Shown here one piece after another: positions 35,368-45,504 of a DNA stretch of 64,000 nt; position 1 is the stretch's first letter; each line of letters begins with the position of its first letter. The notes under the pieces are model-generated. The model had not been told where the DNA came from, ran no database searches, and saw nothing but the letters and a program-made list of their open reading frames with translations. The position numbers and the translations under genes were made by a program. This DNA comes from Gammaproteobacteria bacterium. GTDB taxonomy: Bacteria; Pseudomonadota; Gammaproteobacteria; Pseudomonadales; Azotimanducaceae. The stretch lies in contig DUBB01000008.1 of the NCBI GenBank assembly GCA_012960535.1, positions 94,516 to 158,515 of the forward strand. The letters are read 5' to 3'.

Positions 35368-36263
35368 GCCTGTCGATTCTGAAGAAAATCATCGACCTGC
35401 TCTGCGAAGGGTATCGATGTCGCGGCACCTGGCTGGGTAACACTTAGGGCAGCGGCTGCACTTGCTCTAGTTAAAGCATACTGTGTCGATGCGCCTGCCT
35501 GAAGAGCCGCGAAGAAGTAACCAGTAAAAGTATCTCCCGCTCCTGTTGAGTCAACCATTTCTACATTGAACGCTGCTTGTTTGATTTCCGTTGTCGCGTC
35601 TTTGTACCATGAACCGTGTTCGCCCAGGGTCAGCAACACCCTGCAGTGGGGATACTGTTCAATCAGGCGATTCGGTACGTCTTCCAGATTGTCCGTTGCA
35701 GCCAGAGCCCGTCCCTCATGCTCATTGATAATAAAATAATCGATTAGGTCTAGAGGAAGATCAAAAACTTCCTGAGTCATGGGCGCTACATTGAAGCTAA
35801 CCATCATACCTTTATCTTTGGCTGTACGTATTGCAGTTTCATTGCAACTTACTTCATTTTGTAATAACAGTAAGTCACCTGCAGCGCGGTTAGTAAAGAA
35901 TTTGATGGTTTCACTGGCTTGAATTTCTCTGTTAGTGCCACCGTAAATGATGATGGCGTTGTCTCCACCGCTAGCTATTTGAATGACCGCGTGTCCTGTG
36001 TTGGTCTCACTGATCAGGAGTTGTTCGAGGTTCACCCCTGCGTCCAGCATCTGATCTCTTAACCCTATTCCGTCCTGACCGATTTTCCCTGCATGATGAA
36101 CCCGGCCTTTTGCCCTGGCGATAGCAATTGACTGGTTAAGGCCTTTGCCGCCAGGAAACACAGCGTAATGTTTCCCTGGAAGTGTTTCACCTGCAGCGAC
36201 GAAATAGGGGACTTGATAGACGTGATCAATACAACATGATCCAAAATTTAAGATTGTCTTCAT
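35364..36263 (-). CDS. ribokinase-family sugar kinase (PfkB family)
   Basis: A PfkB-family kinase of 299 residues from the ATG at 36263 (MKTILNFGSCCIDHVYQVPYFV). The frame is open ten codons further, but the family N terminus begins at MKTI. Diagnostic blocks are FPGGKGLNQSIAIARAKGRVHHAGKIGQDGIG, AVIQIASGGDNAIIIYGG, and the catalytic DSTGAGDTFTGYFFAAL, where the Asp is the general base. It resembles ribokinase (phosphorylation of ribose to ribose 5-phosphate), but a related sugar or nucleoside is possible. No transporter or repressor of an rbs operon is beside it; the next gene upstream is a GltS-like symporter. Confidence 0.87.
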   Translation of the reverse strand: MKTILNFGSCCIDHVYQVPYFVAAGETLPGKHYAVFPGGKGLNQSIAIARAKGRVHHAGKIGQDGIGLRDQMLDAGVNLEQLLISETNTGHAVIQIASGGDNAIIIYGGTNREIQASETIKFFTNRAAGDLLLLQNEVSCNETAIRTAKDKGMMVSFNVAPMTQEVFDLPLDLIDYFIINEHEGRALAATDNLEDVPNRLIEQYPHCRVLLTLGEHGSWYKDATTEIKQAAFNVEMVDSTGAGDTFTGYFFAALQAGASTQYALTRASAAAALSVTQPGAATSIPFAEQVDDFLQNRQA

Positions 36264-36408
36264 TGTTTTGCTGCTTGCCGGCCAGTCGGGCATTTTACTA
36301 CAGAATATAGCAGACCAGACTGTTTCTGGGCGAATCGGCTGATGACTGATGGGCTTGTCAGTGACTTCTGCCCGATACTCATTTGTTGTGTGCCGGCAGC
36401 AACAAACA

Positions 36409-37758
36409 TCAGGATCGAATTCTGCGATTAAGGAGGATCAGTAACACAGCCGCAATGACCATAGTGGCGATATAGATCAGGGCAATCCAGATGAGACTGA
36501 TGGCTGGCAGGATAGGTGCCATGAAAACGAGTATGTGGAAACTGAGGAATAAGATTGCTATATTGAAAAAAGCCAGTTCCTTGGCGATGGGCGTTGTTAG
36601 ATTGGGGTCCAGGATTCTCAGCAGCAGTAGGCCGCTGCCGGTTGATCCACAGCAGCAACCGAAAGTAGTTAGGCCGCGTTCGATTCCCAGAGACTGCAAC
36701 CTCGAGGCAAAACCAAAGCAGAGTAAAGCCGTTGCCAGGGTTATCACGATGCAGACCAGAGAAATTGGCACGATGAATTCCAGCAACACACTGAACTGGA
36801 TGCTGATCAGCGTGGCGGCGACCATCAGGTCAACAGAAGACCCGGTAATTCTCTTCTGGGTTTCATTGTCTATGTATTGACCGTAGCCGAATCTGTCTAT
36901 GAGGGATCTTAGAATGACGCAGATAATCAAACCATGGAAAAAGAATAGGTTGTGGCTGAAGATATTCTCGAAACCAGTATCTGCAACAAGAACCTGAGTA
37001 TGCAGTAGCCATTGATCGGTGAGTAAGTAGGCGAAACCCAGTATGCCTAGATGGAAAACCAGGCTATCCACATTAGCGGGCTGGGTGATCTGCCTGCCGC
37101 TGATCGGCCCTTCGCCTTCTGGGAACAGGCCTTTTTCAAAATCTTCGCTCAGGTTGACCAGCGAATTTGAATGAAGCTGTTTTCGTATGGCCCATCGGGC
37201 AATTGGAATACCGAAAATAAACGCCATGATAAAACCGATTGAAGCGTAGATTAAGCCAAAATCCATAGCATGGCTGATGCCGTACTGGTTCTGCCAGAGG
37301 TCTCCCAGGGCAATCGCCTGCCCCGGGCCCTGGGTAAATCCATGCGTCACCATGATACCCAGAAATTCAGAGAGCGGGACATCGGCGCTTAAATTGTAAG
37401 CCTGGATAACCCCCAGGCCAAGGATTGCCTGCATGCCCAGGCTGATTACCCAGATCAGCGCCAGCCAGGAACCGCCCAGGAACACTGGCGCCTTGGATTG
37501 CTGAGTTTCTTTGCCTGTTAAAACCAATGACATAAAGCTTAAGGTGAAGAAATGAAAGGTGAATACAGTGAAATCCTCGGACGTGTAACCCAGCGTGAGA
37601 TTGGAATTGACCAGGATGAAGCCGATGATACCGCCAATCAGACTGGCCGGGATCAGCGTTTTACCCAGGGCCTTAAATCGGGCGCGAATGATCGTGCCCA
37701 TAAGAATAAAAGTGACCAGCAAGGCGAATATCAATATACCAGAGAAGGAGTCAGCCAT
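36409..37758 (-). CDS. sodium:glutamate symporter-like membrane protein (GltS family)
   Basis: A 449-residue inner-membrane protein with about ten to twelve hydrophobic segments. The N-terminal ILIFALLVTFILMGTIIRARFKAL and TLIPASLIGGIIGFIL, the block GFTQGPGQAIALGDLW where GltS has a GGHGTA-like substrate loop, and the second half repeat (FGCCCGSTGSGLLLLRILDPN) match the sodium/glutamate symporter superfamily. Substrate may differ from glutamate. The transporter lies upstream of the ribokinase-like gene in the same direction, but 145 bp away, so co-transcription is uncertain. The 500 bp upstream contain no gene. Confidence 0.8.
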   Translation of the reverse strand: MADSFSGILIFALLVTFILMGTIIRARFKALGKTLIPASLIGGIIGFILVNSNLTLGYTSEDFTVFTFHFFTLSFMSLVLTGKETQQSKAPVFLGGSWLALIWVISLGMQAILGLGVIQAYNLSADVPLSEFLGIMVTHGFTQGPGQAIALGDLWQNQYGISHAMDFGLIYASIGFIMAFIFGIPIARWAIRKQLHSNSLVNLSEDFEKGLFPEGEGPISGRQITQPANVDSLVFHLGILGFAYLLTDQWLLHTQVLVADTGFENIFSHNLFFFHGLIICVILRSLIDRFGYGQYIDNETQKRITGSSVDLMVAATLISIQFSVLLEFIVPISLVCIVITLATALLCFGFASRLQSLGIERGLTTFGCCCGSTGSGLLLLRILDPNLTTPIAKELAFFNIAILFLSFHILVFMAPILPAISLIWIALIYIATMVIAAVLLILLNRRIRS

Positions 37759-38256
37759 AAATTTTCACGGTTTGTTAATAGATTGCGGACATAATGCCCT
37801 TAAACAGGGCTGGTGGGAAAGGCCAGGCCCACTAATATGTTGTAGGACATTCTTTTTTTGCGACGCACCCAGGGGTGGTTATGCCTGTGAGTGAATAGAT
37901 GGATCCACAAGCTTGTGCAAGGGGTTGCTGGTGGCTTTTTTGGTCAAGCCCAGGTGAATACCCTGATCACGCACTGGCGCTGTTTATCAGGCATTCACAA
38001 AAGCTAGACGACAGCATGCTGAAGTAACCGCTCGAGGGCCTTTACGATCGGTTGGAAACACTTTTGCATAACCATTTTTGTAGCAGAACAGGCTAGGTTA
38101 TTTTGATTCCTGGAGGGCTACATCGATTCAGAAGCGTATTTTTTTTGTAGCGGTATGGCAATCCCTGAAAACTCAACTGGATTCTGGAGGCGAGTGAGTA
38201 TAAGATGCGGCGTTTTTGATGATTTCACTCCACAATACCAAAAATGAGCACTCGCT
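37759..38256. other. intergenic region, 498 bp, divergent promoters
   Basis: No gene is supported here. It separates the leftward GltS-like gene from the rightward EF-G gene. I see an oligo-T run (38139-38145) and no strong RNA structure. Confidence 0.4.
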
Positions 38257-40347
38257 ATGACTGACCTGAATCTCTACCGGAATATAGGCATCTTCGCCCA
38301 CGTAGATGCTGGCAAAACGACAACTACCGAACGCATCTTGAATATTACCGGCAAGATACACAAGATTGGTGAAGTGCACGATGGTGCGGCGACAACTGAT
38401 TTCATGGATCAGGAACAGGAGCGGGGGATTACAATTCAATCGGCCGCAACTACTACCTTCTGGAAAGATCATCGGTTGAACATTATCGATACACCTGGGC
38501 ACGTTGATTTTACCATTGAAGTTTATCGATCTCTGAAAGTGCTTGATGGTGGTGTTGGCGTATTTTGTGGTTCAGGTGGTGTCGAACCACAGTCAGAAAC
38601 TAATTGGCGATATGCCAATGAATCCGAAGTAGCTCGAATTATATTCGTCAATAAACTGGATCGCATGGGCGCTGATTTCTATAGGGTGGTTGAGCAGGTC
38701 AAGAAGGTCCTCGGGGCCACACCACTGGTGATGACGCTGCCCATTGGTACTGAAGAGAATTTTATCGGTGTGGTCGATGTGCTCAGTCAACAGGCTTTTG
38801 TATGGGACGAATCCGGTGATCCATTGAACTATGAGGTTCAGGGAATCCCTGCCGACCTGATTGACCTGGCGCAGGAATATCGGGAAAAGCTGATTGAATC
38901 TGTGATCGACCAGGATGAAGATCTGATGATGGCTTATCTCGATGAGGGACAAGAGCCCAGTGTAGAGGATCTCAAGCGCTGTATCAGGTCAGGCACAATT
39001 GCCTTGGATTTTTTCCCTACTTATTGCGGTTCGGCGTTTAAGAACAAGGGTGTGCAGATGATTCTGGACGCGATTGTTGACTATTTGCCTAATCCCACTG
39101 AAGTCGAGCCTCAACCGGAAGTGGATTTGGACGGCACCCCCACAGGTGAATTCGCGATCGTTGACCCGAGTAGACCAATGCGTTCACTGGCCTTTAAGAT
39201 CATGGATGATCGATTTGGCGCGCTGACGTTTACGCGGATCTATACAGGATCAATCAAGAAAGGGGACACAGTACTCAACACTTTCACAGGTAAGACTGAA
39301 AGAATCGGGCGTATTGTTGAGATGCATGCAGATGAACGTATTGAGCTTGATCGTGCCCAAGCGGGTGATATTGTCGCGCTTATTGGTCTGAAGAACACGC
39401 AGACAGGACATACCCTGTGTGACCAGAAAGTCCCGGCGACACTCGAGCCAATGGTTTTCCCTGATCCGGTCATTTATATCGCTATTGCGCCCAAGGATAA
39501 GGGTGGTGCTGAGAAAATGGGCTTGGCGCTCTCCAAGATGATCCAGGAGGATCCTTCCTTCCAGATGGAAACGGACCAGGAATCTGGAGAAACGATCATT
39601 AAAGGTATGGGCGAATTACACCTTGATATTAAGGTCGACATTCTTAAACGGACCCATGGAGTTGAAGTGATTGTTGGTAAACCCCTGGTTGCCTATCGAG
39701 AATCCATCACGAAAATCATTGATGACAGCTACACGCATAAAAAGCAGACCGGAGGATCGGGTCAGTTTGCTAAGATCGATTACATTATCGAGCCAGCGGA
39801 ATCAGGGTCTGGCTTCCTGTTTGAATCAAAAGTGACTGGCGGTAATGTTCCCAGAGAATTCTGGCCAGCCGTAGAAAAAGGTTTCAAGGTTTGTCTTGAA
39901 GAGGGACCGCTTGCTGGCTATCCCTGCCTCGATGTGAAAATGACGCTGGTGGATGGTGCCTTTCATGCTGTCGATTCGTCTGCGATGGCGTTTGAACTGG
40001 CTTCAAGAGCAGCTTACAGGCAGTCCATGGGCAAAGCGGGTCCACAGATCATGGAACCGATCATGAAAATTGATGTGTTTACACCGGAAGATCACGTTGG
40101 TGATGTTATTGGTGATCTTAATCGTCGGCGGGCAATGATCCAGGGCCAGGAGCCCCAGTCAACCGGCGTTCGCGTAAAAGCATCAGCGCCATTGTCCGAG
40201 ATGTTTGGCTATATTGGAGATCTGAGAACGATGACATCAGGCCGGGGCCAGTTTTCCATGGAATTTAGTCACTATGATCCAACACCTCGTAGTGTGGCTG
40301 ATGTGGTTATCAAGGAAGCGCAGGAGCGCCGCCAGGCTAAAGGATAG
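38257..40347 (+). CDS. fusA: elongation factor G (second type, outside a str operon)
   Basis: A 696-residue translational GTPase that moves tRNAs and mRNA on the ribosome. The G domain has [20 protein letters not shown] (G1), [11 protein letters not shown] (G2), DTPGHVDF (G3), [10 protein letters not shown] (G4), and the later domains II-V are complete ([53 protein letters not shown]). The gene is not next to rpsL, rpsG or tuf. Its sequence style resembles the second EF-G paralogue of Vibrio and Pseudomonas (FusA2), so another copy may exist elsewhere. An intrinsic terminator follows 15 bp after the stop. A GTG or ATG upstream is not needed; ATG 38257 fits the family. Confidence 0.94.
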   Translation: MTDLNLYRNIGIFAHVDAGKTTTTERILNITGKIHKIGEVHDGAATTDFMDQEQERGITIQSAATTTFWKDHRLNIIDTPGHVDFTIEVYRSLKVLDGGVGVFCGSGGVEPQSETNWRYANESEVARIIFVNKLDRMGADFYRVVEQVKKVLGATPLVMTLPIGTEENFIGVVDVLSQQAFVWDESGDPLNYEVQGIPADLIDLAQEYREKLIESVIDQDEDLMMAYLDEGQEPSVEDLKRCIRSGTIALDFFPTYCGSAFKNKGVQMILDAIVDYLPNPTEVEPQPEVDLDGTPTGEFAIVDPSRPMRSLAFKIMDDRFGALTFTRIYTGSIKKGDTVLNTFTGKTERIGRIVEMHADERIELDRAQAGDIVALIGLKNTQTGHTLCDQKVPATLEPMVFPDPVIYIAIAPKDKGGAEKMGLALSKMIQEDPSFQMETDQESGETIIKGMGELHLDIKVDILKRTHGVEVIVGKPLVAYRESITKIIDDSYTHKKQTGGSGQFAKIDYIIEPAESGSGFLFESKVTGGNVPREFWPAVEKGFKVCLEEGPLAGYPCLDVKMTLVDGAFHAVDSSAMAFELASRAAYRQSMGKAGPQIMEPIMKIDVFTPEDHVGDVIGDLNRRRAMIQGQEPQSTGVRVKASAPLSEMFGYIGDLRTMTSGRGQFSMEFSHYDPTPRSVADVVIKEAQERRQAKG

Positions 40348-40361
40348 ATTCCAGGGTATGT

Positions 40362-40388
40362 AAAAAGGCCGCATTAGCGGTCTTTTTT
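40362..40388 (+). terminator. intrinsic terminator after the EF-G gene
   Basis: AAAAAGGCCGC, loop ATTA, then GCGGTCTTTTTT: a six-pair GC-rich stem (one G-U) flanked by A and T runs, 15 bp after the EF-G stop. The symmetric A/T flanks could also terminate the convergent dehydrogenase gene. Confidence 0.9.
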
Positions 40389-40433
40389 ATGGCATTTTCT
40401 GATCCTGTGATCCAGCGTCGGGTTAGCTTCCTG

Positions 40434-41447
40434 TTAGCGCCGAAAGCTCAGGAAGTCTTCATTGACACAATTGTCCAACCGGTTACTACGCAGGTATTTG
40501 GCCGCAGTGGCGGCTGAAAAGCTTCTGATGTCATGCATGCTCTGCGGAGTAAAAAAAGCTGAATGAGGGGTAAGGATCAATCGATGCCGAAGCCAATCTT
40601 CATTCTCGTGCCAGGCTTTTATCAGTTTCTTATCTATATTGGCTGGTTCTTCAGGGAGGACATCGAGTCCAGCAGCGAGTATATGATCGTTTTTCAGGGC
40701 ATCATAAAGGGCATCAATGTCCACCACAGGCCCTCTTGCAGTATTAATCAGAATAAGGCCCTGCTTTGCAGCGGCAAGCACATCGGTACTGATGAGGTCG
40801 TGAGTCTCTGAATTCAGGGGTATATGTAAGGTTACGATATCGCTTTGCGAGAATAATTCTTCAAGGCTATCGGCCCGCCTGATTCCCAATGCGATGTCGG
40901 CACCGTTTGGTTTATAGGGGTCAAAGAATACAACATCCATATCAAATGCCTTAAGTCGAAGCGCAGCAGCCGTACCGATGCGTCCCAGGCCGACAATACC
41001 CACGGTACAGTCAGACATTCTCTGTCCGAATGGGTTGAGCGCCGGACGCCAGTTCTGAACAGGTGAAGCTCTCAGCTCCTCATTATGAAAGGCGATACTT
41101 TTAGTCAGGGTCAGCATTAATGCCATGGCATGATCCGCGACCTCCCTTGTTCCGTAATTGGGGGTATTACAGACTGGAATACCCAGATTGCCCCAGGCTG
41201 CCAGGTCAATTTCGTCAAAGCCAACCGCAGGTTTTACAAAGATCCTGCATTTTTCCAGTCGATGCATGTATTCAGGGGGTATCTGTGGGCCGACTATGGC
41301 ATCGCAGCTGGCCCACTGCTCGTCACTGACCTGGGCCGGGTGTTTCATGAAGTGAGCTGTTATATCGTCACCATTGAGCCCGGAAATTTCCGGTTTGTTA
41401 TCATCCTGCCATCGAATCATTGGCCACAATACTTGAAACATAGACAC
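40434..41447 (-). CDS. CtBP-like D-2-hydroxyacid dehydrogenase
   Basis: A 337-residue NAD-dependent dehydrogenase of the D-2-hydroxyacid family. The N-terminal substrate domain has FVKPAVGFDEIDLAAWGNLGIPVCNTPNYGTREVADHAMALML; the NAD-binding domain has VGIVGLGRIGTAAALRL; catalytic Arg, Glu and His sit in NTARGPVVD, LDVLPEEPA and LTPHSAFFTPQS. The long loop before the catalytic His (DKKLIKAWHENEDWLRHRLIL) is typical of the C-terminal binding protein (CtBP) subgroup. It is encoded leftward and downstream of the second transporter operon, with a 148-bp gap holding an inverted repeat. The substrate is unknown. Confidence 0.88.
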   Translation of the reverse strand: MSMFQVLWPMIRWQDDNKPEISGLNGDDITAHFMKHPAQVSDEQWASCDAIVGPQIPPEYMHRLEKCRIFVKPAVGFDEIDLAAWGNLGIPVCNTPNYGTREVADHAMALMLTLTKSIAFHNEELRASPVQNWRPALNPFGQRMSDCTVGIVGLGRIGTAAALRLKAFDMDVVFFDPYKPNGADIALGIRRADSLEELFSQSDIVTLHIPLNSETHDLISTDVLAAAKQGLILINTARGPVVDIDALYDALKNDHILAAGLDVLPEEPANIDKKLIKAWHENEDWLRHRLILTPHSAFFTPQSMHDIRSFSAATAAKYLRSNRLDNCVNEDFLSFRR

Positions 41448-41480
41448 CTCTGGATTGCATTTTCTGTTTTGGGTTTGTAC

Positions 41481-41502
41481 GCTAAAAATAGCTTCTTTTA
41501 GC
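41481..41502. promoter_or_regulatory. inverted repeat upstream of the CtBP-like dehydrogenase
   Basis: GCTAAAA - ATAGCTTC - TTTTAGC, a perfect seven-base inverted repeat starting 34 bp before the dehydrogenase ATG. In the leftward direction no T run follows. It may be an operator or a terminator-like hairpin of the upstream transporter operon. Confidence 0.4.
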
Positions 41503-41595
41503 AGCCTCTAACTGCCACTCAATCTGCTTGCAGTTGAGCCGAAAGTCAATTATTTTCTTTGCCGCGAGAATGGGCGTGTCCTGCTGATTCCCCCC

Positions 41596-42450
41596 TCATT
41601 CAAGAGACAGGCTGTTCCTGTCCAGAGGAGAAAGTTTTATGTCAGGATCCAGGGAAGGGATGGCAGATAACAGCAATCTTGTATAGTCATGCCTGGGTGA
41701 GGTGAATATCTGTTCAACCGGGCCCGACTCTACTACCGAGCCGTGATACATGACCAGTGCCTGTTCACAGAAGTGATGCACAACATTAAGATCGTGAGCG
41801 ACAAAGATATAAGTCAGGTTCATTTCCTGCTGCAGGTCAACCAGTAAATTAAGGACCTGCGCCTGCACGGATACATCCAGGGCAGAGACAGCCTCGTCGC
41901 AGATTACCAGGCTGGGGTTGAGTATTAATGCCCGGGCAATGCCGATACGCTGCCGCTGACCACCGGAAAAGGCGTGCGGGAACCGATGCAGTGTATCTGC
42001 TTCCAGACCTACTCGCTCAAGCATATGAATGACCATCTGGCGATGTTCCCGGTGTTGCTCGGGGCGGTGGATAACCAGTGGTTCAGAGACAATATCAGCT
42101 ACCTTCATGCGCGGATTCAGGGAAGCAAAAGGATCCTGGAAAATCATCTGCATTTGCATTCTGAGCGGTATTAATGCTTTGTTGCTGAGTTGGCACAGGT
42201 CCACTGCGCCGGTATGACTCTGGAACACAGCTGACCCCGAAGCGGGATCGATGGCGCGTAAGATTGCCCTGACCAGGGTTGTTTTTCCGGAGCCAGATTC
42301 ACCGACAATGCCCAGGCTTGAGCCTCGTTGGACAGAGAATGAGACGTTGTTGACCGCCGTAAATTCGCCGACTTGCCTGCTTAGCAGGCCTCGTTTCATC
42401 AATGGGAATTTCACCGAGAAATTGTTCACTTCGAGGATATTGTCGGTCAT
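41596..42450 (-). CDS. peptide ABC transporter ATP-binding protein (OppF/DppF-type), second operon
   Basis: A 284-residue ATPase with Walker A GESGSGKT, signature FSGGQRQRIGIARAL, Walker B LVICDEAVSALD and H-loop IFVAHD. It is the shorter type and lacks the cysteine-rich C-terminal extension of the first operon's OppF, ending soon after HDYTRLLLSAIPSLDPDIKL. It overlaps the upstream OppD-like gene by four bases. The whole operon (substrate-binding protein, two permeases, two ATPases) runs leftward and is a distinct peptide or small-solute importer from the one at 14162-20103. Confidence 0.9.
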   Translation of the reverse strand: MTDNILEVNNFSVKFPLMKRGLLSRQVGEFTAVNNVSFSVQRGSSLGIVGESGSGKTTLVRAILRAIDPASGSAVFQSHTGAVDLCQLSNKALIPLRMQMQMIFQDPFASLNPRMKVADIVSEPLVIHRPEQHREHRQMVIHMLERVGLEADTLHRFPHAFSGGQRQRIGIARALILNPSLVICDEAVSALDVSVQAQVLNLLVDLQQEMNLTYIFVAHDLNVVHHFCEQALVMYHGSVVESGPVEQIFTSPRHDYTRLLLSAIPSLDPDIKLSPLDRNSLSLE

Positions 42451-43394
42451 AGGTGGTATTCCTCGGGAATAAGGCTCACGGGCAGTGCAACCTGCCTGTC
42501 ACCTTTAACCGGAATTAAAGAATAGCTTGGGTAATCGGTGGGGTCTGGCTTGTTGCTGACCGGTCTGAGGCGGTCCTGTTGCTTCATCCCCGGCACCGCT
42601 GCAATAAGATTCTGTGTATAGGGATGAATAGGGTCGTTTAATATCTGGCGCACGCTACCCGTTTCCAGAACTCGACCCTGATTCATTACCATAACCTGGT
42701 CGGCAATCTGGGCCACGACTGCTAGATCGTGAGTGATGAACAATAGGCTGATCTGAATGGTTTCCTTGAGTTCCTTGAGCAGCGCTAGAATTTCAGCCTG
42801 GATGGTGACATCAAGGGCAGTGGTGGGTTCATCGCAAATGAGGATCTGGGGTTTGCATACCAGTGCCATGGCGATCATGACCCGCTGCCGCATGCCCCCT
42901 GAAAACTCAAAAGGGTATTGTTGCATTCGTTGTGAAGCATCTGCTATGCCAACACGATCCAGCATCGCGCATGCCAGCTCAAAGGCTTCTGCTTTGGTAA
43001 CGCTTTGATGGGTAAGGATGGCTTCCATGACCTGATTGCCAATGGTGTGGACCGGTGACAGGGCAGTCATGGGTTCCTGAAATATCATTGCCATGAGGCC
43101 CCCTCTAAGGTGGTACAGGGCATCGCTATTGTCGGCAAGCTGGAGAACGTCAAAGCTCTCCTGCTGCGCAGGTGTGCAGATAATCTGTCCAGAGGTAATT
43201 TTGCCGGGTGCCTGGATCAGCCGCATCATGGCATAGGCGGTGACCGATTTGCCGGAGCCCGATTCACCCACGATAGCGGTTGTTTGTGAACGTTTCATGT
43301 CGAGGCTGACATTATTGACGGCCAAATGTTCGCCGATTTCAGTTTTGAACATGACACTTAAGCCCCGTATAGACAAAATAGTGTCAATGCTCAT
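42447..43394 (-). CDS. peptide ABC transporter ATP-binding protein (OppD/DppD-type), second operon
   Basis: A 315-residue ATPase: Walker A GESGSGKS, signature FSGGMRQRVMIAMALV, Walker B ILICDEPTTALD, H-loop LLFITHD. It contains the EP-rich loop typical of the family (FQEPMTALSPVHTIGNQVMEAIL). Compared with the first operon's OppD it lacks the cysteine-containing C-terminal extension. Four-base overlaps on both sides (with the upstream permease and the downstream ATPase) show translational coupling. It supplies energy for import through the two permeases encoded upstream. Confidence 0.9.
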   Translation of the reverse strand: MSIDTILSIRGLSVMFKTEIGEHLAVNNVSLDMKRSQTTAIVGESGSGKSVTAYAMMRLIQAPGKITSGQIICTPAQQESFDVLQLADNSDALYHLRGGLMAMIFQEPMTALSPVHTIGNQVMEAILTHQSVTKAEAFELACAMLDRVGIADASQRMQQYPFEFSGGMRQRVMIAMALVCKPQILICDEPTTALDVTIQAEILALLKELKETIQISLLFITHDLAVVAQIADQVMVMNQGRVLETGSVRQILNDPIHPYTQNLIAAVPGMKQQDRLRPVSNKPDPTDYPSYSLIPVKGDRQVALPVSLIPEEYHL

Positions 43395-44497
43395 GACTGG
43401 TGGCCTCCATAAGGATCTGCCGCATCCCTTAAGCCATCCCCCAGCAGGTTAAAAGCGATGACGACCAGAATAACGAAAATACCAGGTAGCAGAAGCCAGG
43501 GCGTCAACACGATAACCTGAAAATTCTGGGCTTGTTGCAGCAGAACGCCCCAACTGACCACGGGCGCTCTGAGCCCGACCCCCAGAAATGACAATGCCGT
43601 TTCCGCTAGAATCATGCCGGGAATTGCCAGCGTCGCCGTGGTAATGATGTGACTCATGAAAGAAGGTAACAGGTGCCGGGTGATGATCCTCAGCTGGCTG
43701 GCACCTAAGAGCCGAGCGGCAACCACAAAGTCTTCTTCTCTGAGTGCCAGGAATCGGCCTCTGACAACGCGGGCCAGACCAGTCCATTGGATGAATGACA
43801 GGATAACGATGATGCTGAAATAGACTCCCAGAGGTGACCAGTGCACAGGGACCGCAGCGGATAAGGCCATCCACAGGGGTAAGGTGGGAATACTCTGCAA
43901 TACTTCGATTATTCGTTGGATAAGATTATCTATACGGCCGCCAACATAACCCGCTATACCACCAATCAAGACACCTAAAACCAGCGTTAGTGCTACGCCG
44001 ATCAGGCCCAGGCTGAGTGATATTCGAGCGCCATAAATAATGCGGCTGAATATATCTCTACCGAGTTTATCTGTACCAAACAGGTGCAGGTATTGGCCGC
44101 TGGCAGTTGTTATGAAGTGGTGCTCAGCGCTGAACAGGTTCCAGAATTGGTATTTTTGGCCCTTCGCGAAAAAGTAGATCGAATGTGTCTGCTGCGGGTC
44201 CTGGGTGTATTCGCGTACCCAGGTCTCTGGGTTGATGGTTAGCGAGTAACCATAGACAAAAGGCCTGAAGTGGAAGTCACCTTGATTATCGATGAAATGA
44301 ATCTCCTGAGGCGGGGCAAAAATAGCCTTGGGGTTTCGCCAGTTGGGTTCATAGGGTGCAAAAAATTCACAGAAAGCAGCTATGAAGTAGAGAAATATCA
44401 GAAAACCACCTGAGACCAGCGCCAGCTTGTGACGCTTAAAACGTAGCCAGGTCAGGCGCCTGGAGGACAGGTCCTTAAATAGCTCGGGATTAGCCAT
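43391..44497 (-). CDS. peptide ABC transporter permease (OppC-type), second operon, with extended periplasmic loop
   Basis: A 368-residue permease. After the first membrane segment (LALVSGGFLIFLYFIAAFCEFF) a periplasmic loop of about 100 residues includes PPQEIHFIDNQGDFHFRPFVYG and YFFAKGQKYQFWNLFSAEHHF; this longer loop is shared, as I recall, by a known subgroup of OppC-like permeases. The core resumes at LFGTDKLGRDIFSRIIYGARISL, with EAA-type loop AARLLGASQLRIITRHLLPSF. It overlaps the ATPase gene downstream by four bases. It pairs with the OppB-type permease 20 bp upstream. The inserted loop is unrelated in sequence to the insert of the first operon's OppC. Confidence 0.9.
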   Translation of the reverse strand: MANPELFKDLSSRRLTWLRFKRHKLALVSGGFLIFLYFIAAFCEFFAPYEPNWRNPKAIFAPPQEIHFIDNQGDFHFRPFVYGYSLTINPETWVREYTQDPQQTHSIYFFAKGQKYQFWNLFSAEHHFITTASGQYLHLFGTDKLGRDIFSRIIYGARISLSLGLIGVALTLVLGVLIGGIAGYVGGRIDNLIQRIIEVLQSIPTLPLWMALSAAVPVHWSPLGVYFSIIVILSFIQWTGLARVVRGRFLALREEDFVVAARLLGASQLRIITRHLLPSFMSHIITTATLAIPGMILAETALSFLGVGLRAPVVSWGVLLQQAQNFQVIVLTPWLLLPGIFVILVVIAFNLLGDGLRDAADPYGGHQS

Positions 44498-44517
44498 TGC
44501 TTTGCCTCCAGCTAGAA

Positions 44518-45501
44518 TTATTCATAGCGGATTCTCGGGTCTACCACAGCGAGCAGAATATCGGAGAGCAGCATGCCTAGAACTGTGAGAATGCTGAGCA
44601 GCATCAGGAAACTGCCAGCGAGGAACATGTCCTGGCTCAATAATGCCTGTAACAACAAGGGTCCCGTGGTGGGCAGGTTGAGCACGATGGAAACAATGGC
44701 CTCGCCGGAAATCAGGGTTGGCAGGAGCCAGCCAATGGTGCTGATAAAGGGATTGATGGCGATTCGTACCGGGTACTTGAATATCAGTTTCAGTGGCCTG
44801 ACCCCTTTGGCTCTGGCCGTGACCACATAGGGTTTGCTCAGCTCATCAAGCAGGTTAGCGCGCATGACTCTCATGATGCTTGCGGTGCCGGCAGTACCGA
44901 GCACGATCATGGGAATCCAGATGTGAGAGAGTAGATCCGCAGTTTTGCTCAAGGACCAGGGTGCCTCGGCATACTCTGGAGAAAACAGGCCGCCCACGCT
45001 AATTCCAAACCAGGTATAAGCGCAATACATAAGGATGAGCGCGAGCATGAAACTGGGAGTGGCCAGGCCCAGTAAGCCGATAACGGTAAACAGGTAGTCG
45101 CCAAAGCTGTATTGTTTTACTGCCGAGTAAATGCCGATTGGGATGGCCAGGGTCCAGGTAAATAGCAGACTTGCCACGGCGATGATAACGGTGTAGCCCA
45201 GACGTTCCCATATAAGGGTGTTAACGGGTTGTTCGTATTTGATTGAATAGCCCATGTCGCCCTGCATAAAATTGAATACCCAGTGGAAGTACTGTAGCGG
45301 TAGTGGCATATCCAGATTGTACTGAGCTCTAAGCGCCTCAATCTGCTCAGTTGAAACCTCCATACCCTGCTGCTGGAGCGCTGCAAGATTCGCGGAAATG
45401 ATATCGCCTGGCGGAAGTTGAATCAGTACAAAAACAATCACAGAGATAATGATCAGGGTGGGTATCATGGCCAGCAGTCGTTTCAGGATATAGGTGGCCA
45501 T
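44518..45501 (-). CDS. peptide ABC transporter permease (OppB-type), second operon
   Basis: A 327-residue inner-membrane permease. The N-terminal segment MATYILKRLLAMIPTLIIISVIVFVLIQLPPGD is the family start, and the EAA-type loop is YVVTARAKGVRPLKLIFKYPVRIAINPF; the C terminus ends DPRIRYE. Six membrane segments are visible. It follows the substrate-binding gene by three bases. It differs from the first operon's OppB in having the longer loop between segments one and two (AALQQQGMEVSTEQIEALRAQYNLD). Confidence 0.92.
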   Translation of the reverse strand: MATYILKRLLAMIPTLIIISVIVFVLIQLPPGDIISANLAALQQQGMEVSTEQIEALRAQYNLDMPLPLQYFHWVFNFMQGDMGYSIKYEQPVNTLIWERLGYTVIIAVASLLFTWTLAIPIGIYSAVKQYSFGDYLFTVIGLLGLATPSFMLALILMYCAYTWFGISVGGLFSPEYAEAPWSLSKTADLLSHIWIPMIVLGTAGTASIMRVMRANLLDELSKPYVVTARAKGVRPLKLIFKYPVRIAINPFISTIGWLLPTLISGEAIVSIVLNLPTTGPLLLQALLSQDMFLAGSFLMLLSILTVLGMLLSDILLAVVDPRIRYE

Positions 45502-45504
45502 CGT

